From Nomia melanderi (lineage: Eukaryota > Arthropoda > Insecta > Hymenoptera > Halictidae), in NCBI RefSeq assembly GCF_051020985.1, contig NC_135003.1, positions 5,170,001-5,234,000 of the forward strand: a stretch of DNA of 64,000 bases. Reading direction: 5' to 3'. This document shows, piece after piece, positions 48,701 through 62,479 of the stretch (position 1 is the first letter of the stretch; every line of letters starts with the position of its first letter). The notes beneath the pieces are model-generated. The model saw only the letters and a program-made list of their open reading frames with translations. It was not told where the DNA came from and ran no database searches. Made by a program: the position numbers and the translations under genes.

Positions 48701-50029
48701 GATTCCATGCATTCATTGTAGACATAACTGTCTAAAAATAAAATAAAGAAGATTAATATAACATAAGAATTAATACAGAAAACTGAATCGTATTTGATTT
48801 CAAGTTTTGTAAAATAATCTTTTTAAAAACATCATCAGCTAACTAATAACTAGAAACGACATGCATAGTATTCATAATTTTATAATGTTTTTATAATTTA
48901 TAATTTATAATTTAAAGGCTTTTTCATCCCATTATCAGATTATATTTGTCCTGTTCAAATGCTTTTATTTTTGTTTAATAATGATTTTCGTTGGTACAGT
49001 AGAAGTAACAGCGGTACTTAATGTTCTTGAAGATTCGTGCCCCGATTTTTCCGTATCACGAACACCCTCGCCACTATTATTTCCGATAGACTTTTAATCG
49101 GCCACACCCATTTTCATTGCGCGATCCACTGATTGGAAGGCTTTGTTTGCTCACGTTTATCGGGAACAGCATATTGGGGATTTTCTACCTAATCGTTGCT
49201 AGGCTTTAAATTATAGATGCAGTATCTATGTATAGATGTATCCAGATAGAAGCTGCTCGTTTGTGGTATCATAAATGAAAAGAATGACGTACCGGAGATT
49301 GTTATATCGATTGACGGTTAAAAATATGTTCATATTGGTCCATGTTGCAGTTGAAAATAAGTATTCACAAAGTGTACCAGTGGGGTTGAAGCACTTAAAT
49401 ATATTTTCTAGAATTCTACGTATTTTCGGAAATGTAATCCTGAATCTGTGAATCTTTAATTTAAGTAAAACTAATTAACAAAGTGTCTAACATTTTTGCT
49501 TATTTTTTGTGTTTTACTGTTAATATTTGTTATACTCGTTTTATAAAAAGTCTTTGTTATCAAAATTTAATATACATAGCGTATAAAATAAAAAGAATTA
49601 ACGAGTAAGGTTTAAATCATTTTATCATTTTATAGTTATATTTTCGACCATAGTACAATTAAGATTAAAAATGAGAAGTACACATTTTTTTAACTTTTGT
49701 GCGACGGACCGTGAAAGTTTATGGCTGGGTCATTCGTGACTCATGCAAGACGTTAACTCCTTGCTTTACGGTTTCCTTCACAATTGCCCTCAACGAAGGC
49801 ATATTATCCTTAAAAATTTATTATTAAAAAGAAAGAATGATATAAGCATCCGCTCTTAATATTACTTTAAACCTCACGTATCATTAACAACAAGAATATC
49901 TCATTTCTACTTAAAGGAGAATAAAAATACCTCGATATTGTAAGACAGGGAATTAAGTACAATAATTTTCATTTCTACACTAATATTTAATACCGTCGGA
50001 ATTTTTCCTTAAAAAGTAAGCTCCGTCCG
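45737..50029. other. Mostly AT-rich intronic stretch
   Basis: One GC- and CpG-rich block at about 46260-46920, smaller ones at 48360-48620 and 49020-49190. A TTTATAA-type short tandem run is at about 48873-48915. Possible TTAACCCTTATAA element end near 47729. No gene is supported. Confidence 0.35.
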
Positions 50030-51604
50030 CTACATTTCAATTTATTCATCGACACAATTCGTCATCGATCGATTTCAGTGACTCACCCCATACACTTCCC
50101 CTTCAATAATCGAATACGTAATGAATTATCGACTTTCCGACACAACCACGCAGTAAAATGCGGATGCAGATGCATCTGAATCATTTCCAGGAATAAAACT
50201 CCTCCAATTGTCGCGAAACGATTTCTCTACTGGATACAGGAAACCGTCAGACAGCACAAAACGGTCCCTTATCTCCGAACAGTCGAGGGCATCGCGCAAT
50301 TGCGTGTCACGCATGAAAAAGCTTATATTACACTGACGAGTATAAGCGTTTTATCGAGGCGTCGCAGATAAACGATATCCGGCTTACTTGTCACCGCGTC
50401 CAAATTTGTCATCGGCCGTGAAAACGCGCGCCTCCGGTGTCATTTTTGCCCGACCAACCCCCTGTCGCGTTATTTTCGCAGATTTCTTCTTTATTCGTGC
50501 ATTTCCGCGTGCGTGAGGACCTTTGTGTCCTCGTTTGCTTTGGACGTCACCAGTCACGGTCCTTCCTCTCTCTTTCTCCCTCGTTTGCTCTTCCACCCTA
50601 TGCTCTCTGTTGTTTATTGCGAATGCCGAGACAGGTCCAGAGGCGACAAAGACCTAGTCCGCGTTTATGGTGCAATCAGCGCCACGGTGCAACGTCGCTA
50701 GAACGATGTCAATCTCGACGACCGTGTCGTTAATTGAATCGTGCCGAGAGAAATTGTTGGCCTGCGAGACAATGGCTGCCCATATTGCGCTCATTTCGAA
50801 CTGGTCCCGCGTTTTCAGAACGGATATATTTAAATCGGGGAAACGTATTTCTCTGTTTATTGCCGCGGCACGATGGGTTCTTTCACAACCCTTTCCCTAT
50901 TCAGCGATACGTTCCGTGAAGCTTTGGGAAATATGTTTGCAGTACGACAATTCGTCTGGAGGAGTAATCGTAATATAAATATTGAAAGATAGACTATTTT
51001 GCAGGAGTTACTGCGTGTATGTAACTTTCTTTTACTGTAAAGTGCAAAATGTGTTCATTTAATATTCATACTTTAATAGTTGTGCTCTTTGTGTTGAGTG
51101 TTTCACATTACGCTTTCTGTGAAGCTGTTTTGATACGATGTTTGTGGACACATATTGGTGCTTAAAAATGAATAAAATCGTAGTTGTTTATATTGTTGAG
51201 TAGAAATGTTGAACAAGTAGAATACAAAATATTAAGTTATCTCATAAGTTTCTTTCTCTTTATTGATATGTAGTGGATGCACTGTATTTTATGTTTTATT
51301 TTATGTTAATGAATTATGTGTTGCTCAGTTTGATATATTATGTTCCTTTATCTTACTGGAAGTTTGATAATTATCTTTTTAAAATTTCCACAAGATCAAA
51401 CGTCGTAGGTAAACTACGAGTAAACCCTATATGGCAACATAATATAAAATATTTTAATAATTTTCCAATATATTAGTATATTCCAATATATCTAGTTCAA
51501 TTTCGGTTATTATACTTACTGTTTTCTACATTTCGCAAAGTTGTGTGTCCCATAAATGCGTTAAACCTACAATCTATTTATAATTGCATACAGGATGTAA
51601 CATC
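50030..51604. other. CpG-rich patch then AT-rich
   Basis: GC-rich from about 50030 to 50980 with overlapping short frames on both strands (up to 103 codons, none recognisable). AT-rich afterwards. Confidence 0.35.
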
Positions 51605-51648
51605 TACGTGACGCCGACTGGTAACCAGTGGCTCAGTGAAGTCACGTA
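51605..51648. repeat. Nested hairpin
   Basis: Outer arms TACGTGAC (51605-51612) and GTCACGTA (51641-51648) are perfect inverse repeats and enclose ACTGGTAACCAGT (51617-51629), itself palindromic around one base. Function is unknown. Confidence 0.5.
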
Positions 51649-52257
51649 TACGTAATACAATTGTACAAGCCTTCTAAGTGAACAAAATGTAAATAATCAT
51701 TATAAACTATTAAAATGATAATAAAAAGGAATAGGCATATAATTTGGTATTGAAATTATAAATACAAAGCTTACAGAAGTTTTATTTTTACTTTAAAGAC
51801 TTTTTCAAATAACGAATACTTGAAAAACTAATTGCGTGAATGAACTAAAACGAAACAGCTTCCACAATCTAATATACAGTACACAGTAACAAATAAATAT
51901 TAGACATTTATTTAACATACAAAGAGCACTCCAAATACTGAATATCGCCATACATTTAATTCCCAAGCATTAATCTTTTAATACCTCATATACCGACTAT
52001 ATATTCCCACATGTGTTACACTTTCTACATTTACCAGGAATACTTCAAAGGATAGAGTTTAAAGGGTAACATTTCTGTGGATGTTCATCTTTCATAACCG
52101 GACGATTCCGTTTCGTTGTTTTTTTCAACGTTATTTCTAATCATTTTGGCAATGCCACCGCGGTGTCCATTAGCCTTATTAAAGGCAGCTTCTGTCGGGC
52201 AAGAGTGCACGGGGTTAAAAGTATTGGACCATAGTAAATGCATCGTCACTTATCGAA
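51649..52257. other. AT-rich stretch leading into a CpG-richer patch
   Basis: No gene. The 66-codon frame at 52116-52316 overlaps the next entry in another frame and looks accidental. Confidence 0.35.
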
Positions 52258-52551
52258 ATGAAAATGGATACCACAAATCGGATCCTTGGGGCACACGAAA
52301 CGAAATTCGTTTATAGTCACACGACCAAGTCGATACTGGGTGCACCGCGTCGCTCCCAAGGATTATTCGTGCGGAGAATACAGGAGCTGTTCGAGATTCG
52401 CTACAATGGGATTGAAGTTTCCCTTCCAGTGGCATTTTTATGCTTTCTATTCATTGCATTTTTGTATCGTTTTCTGTTGTTCCGCGTCTTAGAGGCGTGG
52501 GACCATTTTATGACAAAACGACAAACGCTGTCGAGAACTTTGATGGAATGA
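52258..52551 (+). other. Unassigned 97-codon ORF with one membrane segment
   Basis: It opens with ATG at 52258 and stops with TGA at 52549-52551. A basic, polar N-terminal half (RRSQGLFVRR near residues 31-40) is followed by one hydrophobic stretch at about residues 54-70 (VSLPVAFLCFLFIAFLY) and a basic tail. The layout is that of a small single-pass membrane protein, but no family is recognised. No promoter or poly(A) signal is clear. It lies in a GC-richer patch, where chance frames are also longer. Confidence 0.2.
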
Positions 52552-55116
52552 AGGAACTATGTATAAAAATCATGTAAAGCGTATGTTTAGGGTTAAACCG
52601 TAAAATATGTTTTATCTGTTTATTTCTCTCTGAGGTAATATTTTTTAGAAACTTATATTTTATTCGAGTTAACATTCATTTATGAAATTTAAGGGGTTTG
52701 CGCTGGAAAGTTATTGTTTTATATATTTTTACTAACAAAAACAGTGTCAGAGTATGGAAATCGTTTTTGGAATAATATTATGTGTAATTTATAACGATAC
52801 AAAACTTTCATAGTATATATTTCGTATGATGAAAATGGTCACTTAATTAAAGGTATCTAGGTTTTCCCAACTCTGCGTCAACAACACGACTGTTTTGCGA
52901 CTGAAATCAGTATTGAGCAAAATTTTGTTCAAATAAAGGATAAGAGATAAGATTGACTTATCAAATTTTATTGCAATCCAACTGTTATAAATATGTTTCG
53001 TGGATTTCACAAAATATTGTGAAATACTGATTCAGAATTATTTCCGTTGTTGTTTGGAGAAGTAAATATAATAATAATTTTTCGAGGATAATGAATAACT
53101 ATTATTTAGATAAAGCATAGCAACGAAAAGTATTTTTTAAATATGTTACTTTAAATATATTCTTTTTGAAAAAATTGAATAACATCTGCCTTTAACTTAA
53201 CCCAAGAATTAATTGTTACGTCCATCATTATGCAAAATATGAAAGTTCTTCGTGTTGATATTGTTTAAACAATAATTTCATCCTGTGTGTGATTAAAATC
53301 AATTTTATTTATGATTTTTATAAATCTTACAAGAAGTCACTTTAATTATATTTCAGAAATTCTCAGAACAAACCGTAGAAAAATATTCTTTAACCGTGTT
53401 ATACTCGTATAACCGTATTTCCCTCTACCTTTATGCATGTAGCATACATTGCGGAACACCTTCCGTAAAACTGTAAGCTTGCCGCTCCTCAAACATCGAT
53501 TTATCAAAGTAGACATCTGAGTAAATTCGATGCCGTGAATGGACATCCGTGAATGAACGATGGAACATGTACAAAGCGCGGTGGTTCGTTCACATTTTAT
53601 CGGGTGCCCGATGGCGTAAAATCCAGAACAAACGGTCTGTTGTTTTCAGAGGCGACCAGATAATTCCAAACAAATAGCGGCGACCGATGATTGCCGAGAA
53701 AGATGACGTACTTTCCCGTTATAGCTCGATACGCAGATATTCATTAGTTTATTTTTCCTTTCTATTACTTCAAATTATTTATAATATGTCCCCTATTATT
53801 AACATTGCAACCAGCGTGTATTTTATATATACCTTTTCCTGCCGTAATCGGTCAAATGGTCAATTATGTAATGAAGGTTATATATTCCCGAAAGGAATAC
53901 AGTGCCAATCAATATTTCATATTTTGTTGCAAAGAAGAGTAAATTACATTTATGTGTGTTTTCATCTAATGCTGTGATGAATGATATAATAGGCACGAAG
54001 TCGCAAAGATTTTTTTCTCGAATATTACTTATACTTCGTAAAGACGATATGTTTTATTTAATAAAATATTGTAACCACTGTTCCTAAAAGAAACGCCGGT
54101 AGCGAATAGGTTAATATAGAAAATAATCTACAAAAGAACTTTTACGTAGTAAGAAGAAAAATTATATATTTTTATTTTATTTTTTTAACGAGAAAAAGAA
54201 ACGACAAGTACATTTTTTCATTTGAAGATACCGGTCATTTGAGCGAGAGTGATTCGGTTAATATATTAAGCACTTTTTAGTGATTCCATGATTTTGCGAT
54301 CATGCGACGTTGTTTTTGTGAGTTCGTGGACTAAAGAACGGCGACAATTAATCATACCACGTGCACCCTCGAGAATAAGGGAAGTCGATGCCAAGCGACT
54401 ACGCGGCGAGGCAATAAACGAATATTAGGGTGGCCATTTTAACGACTAGATCGGAGATTCAATCTAATTCGTCAGCCAACTGACGGCACAATCGCCACGA
54501 CAGGCGGTCTACTTTGAACTGTGCGTCAATTAAGGCTAACTTTTTTCAACGTCCTCGGCAGCGGAATAACTGTTCGACTCTCTGTTATCAGCTGGTCGTT
54601 CTATCTTTCGGAACGAAATCTTGCTCACTTCCTATCGAAGATTATTTTGAAATAGCGGAGTACTGTTGAGTTTTTAATCGTCTCGTATTAAATTTTTAAT
54701 TAATACTTTTTCTAAAATGTATGGTTTATTAAAAAATGTACGCGATTATTTAGTTTTTTAGTATTTAGTAGTAATGATCAATAAGAAAGGACGAATTACA
54801 TTTATCAATGGTAATAACTTTAATTAGTGATTCTATTCAAAGCTTATTTGTAATAACAAGGGACTTATTAGGCTAAAAGAAAGCTGACATCTCAATTAAA
54901 TTTCAATTTGATTTGCATCATTCAAATTCATATTACGTACACATTTATTCAATAAAGTCGTATATTAAATGTTTTGTGTTATGCAATGTTGAAGTATCAT
55001 AAGAAATGGTATTATAAGAATTGTAATAAACAGTTTATTCTAATAATCAATATTATTAAACAATAAAAAGAGGGAGGCTGTGTACAATTATTTTGTTATA
55101 TTATTATGTATCAGTA
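52552..55116. other. AT-rich stretch with CpG-rich patches
   Basis: GC-richer pieces at about 53390-53720 and 54230-54640. No frame is credible and no repeat was recognised. Confidence 0.35.
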
Positions 55117-56480
55117 TTAGTCCGTTAATTGTGCTGACGTTCCTATAAGAAATCGTTTGCGTTTAAGATTCATGAACATTTCTAGACGCTCTTTAGTTAA
55201 AGAGGGATCCCGTTTCCAGTCAAACCAACTGACATTAGGGTGGGAGTTTTCGGGACTAGACATGGGTCTAATTTGCCGTTTACTCGACAGGATGTTCCTC
55301 ATTCCCTCGAAGAATCGCGCGGTACACGGTGATAAGCGGCGAAGTTTAAAGGGGCGCCGCTTCCGGACGTGAAATTCTGATCTATCATACTTAGAATTTA
55401 TCATGGATTCAGCCACCCTATTCGTAGACATCTGTTTGCAAAATCCTTGGAAATTACATTGCGCAAGAGTTATTGACAATGCTTACCGAAAGCAATTATT
55501 TCCCACTTTGTAAAATTCTTCACATCACTAAGATTTAATACAATTCGTACTTTGTTGCCATTATCGAATTAAATTACGAACTAATTTAATTAAGTTATTA
55601 ATAAATTGATGATTCCACTGTAATGAATCGGAAGATTTTATTCTGTTTGCAGAGCATTAAATAGGTATATAATGTGTAATATTTACTTTTTTCCTGATTA
55701 CTTATTTTTTGATTAACTGCACAGGAGTTATTTTATTATAAAAATAATAAAATAGTGTGTGTTTATTCTAAATATTCTTCACAAGCGAAGAATATTTCTC
55801 TTCAATTGATGAAACACTAAAGAATATTCATATCTATACAAGTTAATGTCAAGTGTTTAGACGGAGTTTCCTACAAAAAAAAACATTCAGTTATCCAATT
55901 TGTTTACTTTCCGTTTAACTAACATGTAATAAGAGATCTAATTCCATGAAAGTATGATACTGAGAAGAAGGCGAACAAGTCTCTATCTCGTCATCGATGT
56001 GGAAAGGAGCGATGACATCGTGCGGTACACGCAAGTCTCTAGTGCAAAGTGGATTGTGGCTTAAGAATGCATTTCCGTGTTCCGGATACGTAGCACCGCG
56101 GCAGCTTAGTCCACGTTGCATCGGTGGGTGCATATTTTTCCTAAAATATATATTCATAATGTGGATGATTCTTTTTCGTCGTGAAAATTGATAGCTAGGA
56201 CAATCAGAGATGCCCTGAAGAATCTCAGATATGTCCAATTCACGAATACCCGCGTGAATTCTACATTGGAAAATATTTCCCCCGATTTTCCCATGAGTAG
56301 AGGTCGATTTGTCTGCGGCTGACTGATGACGCTGGATAAAGCGAAAGCTCGAGATATTGAATGTTCACCCTTCCCTATTTTTCCGACCGTGACAACATTA
56401 ATTTGGGAGTATCAATGACTTAAATAGCAGTTTGCAATATGGAGCCTTTGGAGGGTTGTTCGACATCTAAAACACCATAT
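55117..56480 (-). other. Patch with two unassigned - strand frames
   Basis: A - strand frame at 55117-55479 (first true ATG at about 55428, about 103 residues, basic, with FDWKRDPSLTKERLEMF) and another at 55915-56238 (first true ATG at about 56157, about 80 residues) lie in otherwise AT-rich DNA. Neither is recognised, and I found no splice sites joining them. They could be old retroposed or transposon-derived pieces, or chance. Confidence 0.15.
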
Positions 56481-59400
56481 GGCGATTATTCACCGTGACG
56501 GTTGAAATTTTTTACATTTGAAGAGAAATCAGCTTATTACAAGCTCTGTATTTATATTTAGCTTTTCTTTCAATTTGAAATTTATATTATTAAGAAAGAT
56601 GATGGATGTCCGTTACGGCCATACAGTAACTGTTAGCGCCATCTGGGAGCTTTTCCGATGAACTATCACTTTAAAATGCCAAAATGGAGAATCGATTGAT
56701 GTTCCGAGTCATGTTCGTGAAGTAACTTTACATATCTGTATTAAATATATATGTATGTATATAATGAATTGATATGTTAATTTATAAAATTGTTTAAGGG
56801 AGGAGTAGAATGAATGTTTGTCGACATTAACATCCTCCTATTAAATGAGATTATTTATTTTAAAAGATCTGTTTCCGGATGAATGTAAAAGTCATATTCA
56901 CGTTCTCGGAAAATTATTATATTTCAGAATATAAATAAGTATAAAAATATAAAAGAATATAAATACAATTTAAAGATTCAGTTTTTACATTTTGAAAAAT
57001 AAATTTCAGTTTTCTCCGTTCTTATTTTTATGTACAATTAATGAGAAGTCATTTTTAATTTTCATTATTGTTTTAGTTTCTAATTCTTTCTATTTTGAAA
57101 AACATATAATTTCAATTATTATTTCTTTTAGCATGTATAAAATAAAGTAGTGGAATAAATAAATTTAAATTAATTAATAATGACCTGATCAGGAATAAAT
57201 TTTTTAAAATTTAATAAATGTTACACCAAACAAAATTCGTGAATATAATCGATGTTTAAAAGCTTAAGCGTACAGTCTATACATTTATAATGTATATATA
57301 TATATTTTTTTTTTCTACGCCATTGGATGCTGTATTATACATGCAGAGTACAGAGTGCATTATGTATGCATCAATATTTCAAAATCTACCGTGGACGATT
57401 AAAATACAATGCATTCAATTCAGTTTCCAAGTTAACAATAGCTTAAATGCTAAAATAACAAATAATATAGGTTATAACATTCAAAAATATATTTATTACA
57501 TTTACTCTTTATGATTTATTTATTTTTGAGACAATGAATACAGAATTCTTTATATAATCCAATCTTCATTAACGTAATAATCATTTTATTATACTTTTTT
57601 TTAGTTTTTGTCTAGCATAGTATTCCAATTAAATTCAATGAAATCGAAAAATTGTTAATTAAGCACATTTGCTGTTACTTCGCAGTGTGTTGCTTCTTTG
57701 TTCCAAAGTAAATGTATAACATGATTATTATAGTGATAGATTTAGCGGGACATCGAGATTCGCAAAACGCTGCAGGCGGACTGTTAACATTCAAAACCGC
57801 AGTCAAGTGCACGAACATCGAGGCTACGTGTACTTGTTTTCAAGTCAGAATTAAACTTACACTTCTCCTTAGAAAACAAAGAGCTCATCCCCAGGCGATT
57901 CTGCCGCCTCGGCAACTAGTCTATAATTATATTTGCCTGCGCATCTCGGCACTTCGCGGTTCTGGGATTTCTATTGCACGTTTTGCGGGGAACATAGAGT
58001 TGCTGCATACGCAGACGTTTCGAAATAAACGAATCAACGAAAAAGCAATCTGAATTCAACAAATGCAATTTCCGTTCAGAATGTACTTTTGACAGAATCG
58101 TCTCAAGCCGAGATATTTTTAGCATAATTTACTCTACTGAATAATTATTAGTGTTACAGATCTAAATTCTATTTGGAAATTAAATTTTTCCGAATAATGT
58201 ATTTATGTGCTATCCGTTTATTATGTTTAAGTACATTCTACAATAATTATCATCATCTTTCTATCGTTAAAAAACTTGTTCCCTTAGATACATTTTTAAT
58301 ATACTTGAAACATTGGCCATGAACATAAAAGGACAGTTTCCTTTGCATCGGCATTCTTAACAAAAGTGTAGTGCTTTCACTAAATTAATAATATCTGTAT
58401 AAACAATCAAATGAACAAATCTTATGTAAGTCTATAAAAAGTAAGAAATCTGCTTAAGTAGATTGCAACTGTTTAAGCAATTCGTGTCTTTAAAACCTAA
58501 CTTACGAAAACGGAAATGAGATTGAACTTTACTATCTCAATCAATACTTTTGATAAACAAAGAAAAACATTAAACATTAAAATATACTTTCGTTAAAATT
58601 ATTTTTCTGTAATTTACGTATGTTATAAATATGTAAGTTCAACTTCGTGGCATAAATTTCTGTAATCTTTCTCATTCTACCCCGCCAATCTAACATCTGC
58701 AGTATTCTATTTCATGATAATTTGTAAAAGAAAGCATCAAGAGTAAGCAGAATAGAGGAACTTCACGCAGACTAAAAAGGATGGCAATTACCGCTTGAAA
58801 GAAGAATCGCTCACACCAAACCGCAGCAGCAAAGTCGAGGCGTGTCATTCAAAAAGAATTTTGTCAAGGAACGCATGGATGATCGTTAAGCCTAGATTGT
58901 TCTCGCAATTACCTCCGGAACTAACGCGGGTCGAGAAACTGACGTTCGACTCCTAGATTTTCAGGGATGGAATCGAATGTCTCCATTACCGAAACTCTAA
59001 TTGGGGTTGAACCACAGCCGGTAGTGAGATTATACAGTATGAGGGTACCGTACACATGGTAATGGGTACCTTTAGATCGCGTTTCTATGTTGAGACGATA
59101 ATGGATGCCAAAGGGACGCTGCTTGTTAAGGCAAGGTTCAAGCAAAGTGCGTACGTACGTGTGTTCGGTACTCGCCACTAATTGATCGATTATCCGTGTC
59201 ATTCCATTTCATGCGAATACGATTACGTGGCAAAGATAGTCGAGGTAAATGCTTCTTGCTTGCAACTGTGTTTATTACCACCACTAGCAGCCTTTACAGT
59301 TACGTTTCATCGAAAAGACTCGAGATACTAAATTTATATATCCTTTTCAAATTTATGGGGTTATATATTAACATTTACAATAAAAAATTATTTTTTCTTT

Positions 59401-60757
59401 TGTATTGTAAGGACTAATTTGAATATTCATAAAATGATAAGTGACGCGTTCTTTTAAATATTCTACTCACATGCAAAATTTGGACAAAAAGGTTTATATA
59501 TAACGAAAGAGGCATAGAGATTATTTTAGATAATATGTTTCTGTGACTATGATTACAAACTATCTGCAAAAACAACCAGTTTTAAATATTCAAGAATTAA
59601 TATTAATAAAAATGTTACGATACCAATTTTGATTCGAAATTTGTCTCCATTTCATTAAATATTAAATAAGGTAGTCGGTCTGTGCTTTATTTAGATTTTA
59701 CGTTTTTTAATATTTTTCTCGTATCAAATATTAAACTAAAACATTCATGCAACATTTTGGTGAAAAAATATTTCTCATCATAAATACTGATATTAATTTA
59801 GTAGCAAAATAATTTGTTCGTTAGTATATTTGACTTAAGGTCTATTTAATATAATACTAGTGAGTCTTAACTTTTTCCCACGATATAAAAGTGCAATCTA
59901 GCAGTATCTGCAGTTCTTCCTTCTTTCGACAACCAAATTGCAGAGTAAACTTTTCCATTGATCTCTATAAACTCACAAAGCAGTTCAAAGTGAACATTCT
60001 CGCTTGGCTAGGCAGTTCTATAAATTTTTCCATTCCTCCAAGTCGATTGTCGATTTCGTGAAGCCACTTTATCTTGCATCCAGTTTTCAGCGATTATTTG
60101 GTCGATTTCACACAATTCCCTGACACAATTCTGTTGACCCGAAACACTGGATTTCACCGTAAAATTTCATTAATCATTTCGTTACACTGATAATTTCATT
60201 CGATGCCATTTTCACACCGAATGAATGCATTCTGTTTAATTAAATCCATTGTTCCTATTCAAATTCATTTACTGACCAATTTTACCTTTAAATTGTAGAC
60301 TATTAGTTTTAGATATATAAAATTATCAAATCTCCAAATTTATGTTTAATGAATTAGTCAACAAGTATTTAAAGCAAAACGTGTAATAATTATGAAAATG
60401 ACCTTGTTTTGGATAACTTTCTTGTACAACTAATTTTAATAACCATTTTTGTTCAATTATTACAGACGGAATCACTTATATGCGTTGATAAATGCATTGT
60501 TATACGTAATTCAATTTATATTGCTTAAAAAGCAAAAATTAAAATATCTTAAAATAATTCTCTTAAATAACTAAACTGAAGACTTTAAAAATAGTCGAGA
60601 AATCTATTAGTAGCCTATTTCATTACTGTATTATGTCAATGTCTCTAAATGAGTAACTCAGAATAATAGTGGTCCGACATATATTTCTGATTTCTCGAAA
60701 CAGAGAAATTTTTGTGAAATGTTCTTGGATTAATTAAATACTGACATTACAATTACT
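56481..60757. other. Mostly AT-rich intronic stretch
   Basis: GC-richer pieces at about 57690-58030 and 58740-59240 carry only short overlapping frames. No gene, RNA or mobile element could be supported. Confidence 0.35.
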
Positions 60758-60823
60758 AATAATTAATGTCATTAATAGCACATTGTTATTAATAATTTAT
60801 ATCATTAAAAACACACTGATACT
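60758..60823 (+). repeat. Imperfect tandem duplication, 33-base unit
   Basis: Two adjacent 33-base units share AATAATT, ATATCATTAA-like and ACACTG/ACATTG-like segments. Confidence 0.4.
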
Positions 60824-62230
60824 AATTTAACCTTAATTCAAGAACATCTCACAAAAACCTCGCTTTCACCCAGAAATAGAATTTAAACTGCTATCAATTT
60901 AAACTATTCAAATATTTGAACCTATACCCCAAAAATTCCCGCTAGCAACGAAGGAACAAATGTCGTCGTTAACGATTAGAGAAAACAATGGGGTTGGCGA
61001 GTCTTCCCGGCGCACTGAATCCTTTTAGAGAGGAACGTAATTTTTCACCGCGAACTGGGGGGACTGGACATAGGCAATTTCTGCCGGAGGGTTGCGCCCG
61101 CACATCCACCTTTCCGTGACTCGCAGGTTCGCGTTGGCATGTGAACGCACGAGCGAGCCCGAATGCGGCACCTGAGTGAATGCATCGAATTTCCTCGTTC
61201 AACGCGTCCTGCCAGCTCACCTATGTTCCCCGTTTCATACTCTCTGGGGGGTAATGCGACCCCCATAGTCGATGGAGAGTTGTTACTATGCCGTCGGTTT
61301 CGAGGGTTGCATACAGTTGGTGCGCAGCAAATAAGATGACTGGTCCTGTTTACTGACTGCGTCAGATTGATAGCGATACGTAAATTAGTCAGGTTTACGA
61401 CATGAACGTCGTTTCTTTGCGATATTTGAGATTAAACCTTTGCTCAATTCTTCTTCCCCGGAATTTTGTTTTGGAAAATATGAATACTTTTTATGCTTCT
61501 TGTGTAATGTACTTGTATATAAAAATATTCCAAACAGTGTTTTTAGTAATTTATTGTTTATTCTGAAATTACGTATAGAATTATTATCTGATTGTTACTA
61601 TTAGGTATCATTGAACTTTTTTTGTTTTGTATAGTTCGTATCACTTAAAATAACTCGGGTTAATTAGGCAATGGATTGAACTTCAGCATTATTGGAAATA
61701 GGATGTTTTGTTATTTTCTTATTATTTATTTCTGTTTTATTATTTTTTATCTTTTATTATTTATTTTTATACAGTTTGAAATCCTTCTTGTGCCTCCACA
61801 GCAATTGATGTTTCATAAATCCATGTGGACTCAAGACGCAGGTGCAAACGGCCGGATGCCATAGTTTTTTCTTTAATTTTTGTAATATGTGCAACATGTG
61901 CAGTGCTCTTGTATGACACACTTTCACCCTGAAGGAGACGAAATAAAGATAGTCCTTAACAAACTGAAAGACAAAAACCCTCAGAACCATTATTGGCGAT
62001 ATTTCTCCATCTATTAACATTTTGATTGCGATCAAACAAACTTTCGAGTTCATGGGCAGAGATTACGAAGTGATTTAGATGAAAATCAAGTCATCGACAA
62101 GAGAAGTGAAATAAAGTTTGGGATAAATAAAGTTTGTGCTGAAACAATTACGTCAAAGTATTTGCTTAATATTTATCGCTATATAATTTACATTAAATTA
62201 TTTCTTAGACGGATTTATATTAAGTTTATA
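60824..62230. other. Intronic stretch with CpG-rich patch
   Basis: GC-rich at about 60950-61430 with two overlapping - strand frames and no recognisable protein. ATT-rich run near 61710-61775. No gene is called. Confidence 0.35.
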
Positions 62231-62479
62231 TTAACTCATTAAGGGCCAAGTTTTTATACAGACCGAAATTTAACGTATTAATAAAAACATGACACCACTT
62301 CTTTTTATTACGAAATAAACATTGATATCAGAACGTTTGTGATAACGGAAATAATAAGTAGTGGACAGTGTGCACAAATTTTATTGCTAAGTAAGTTTCT
62401 GTTATTGTACAAAATTTCTCACTTATTTGCGAAAAAATGCAATGTTCCAAACGGAAAATCTTGGGACGAAATGGGTTAA
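62231..62479. mobile_element. TTAA-flanked miniature inverted-repeat element
   Basis: The ends are TTAACTCATTAAGGGCCAAG and the inverse of TTAACCCATTTCGTCCCAAG. Both start with TTAA and resemble the outer composite family (TTAACCCTTTCGTC). It is 249 bases, AT-rich and non-coding. Confidence 0.6.
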
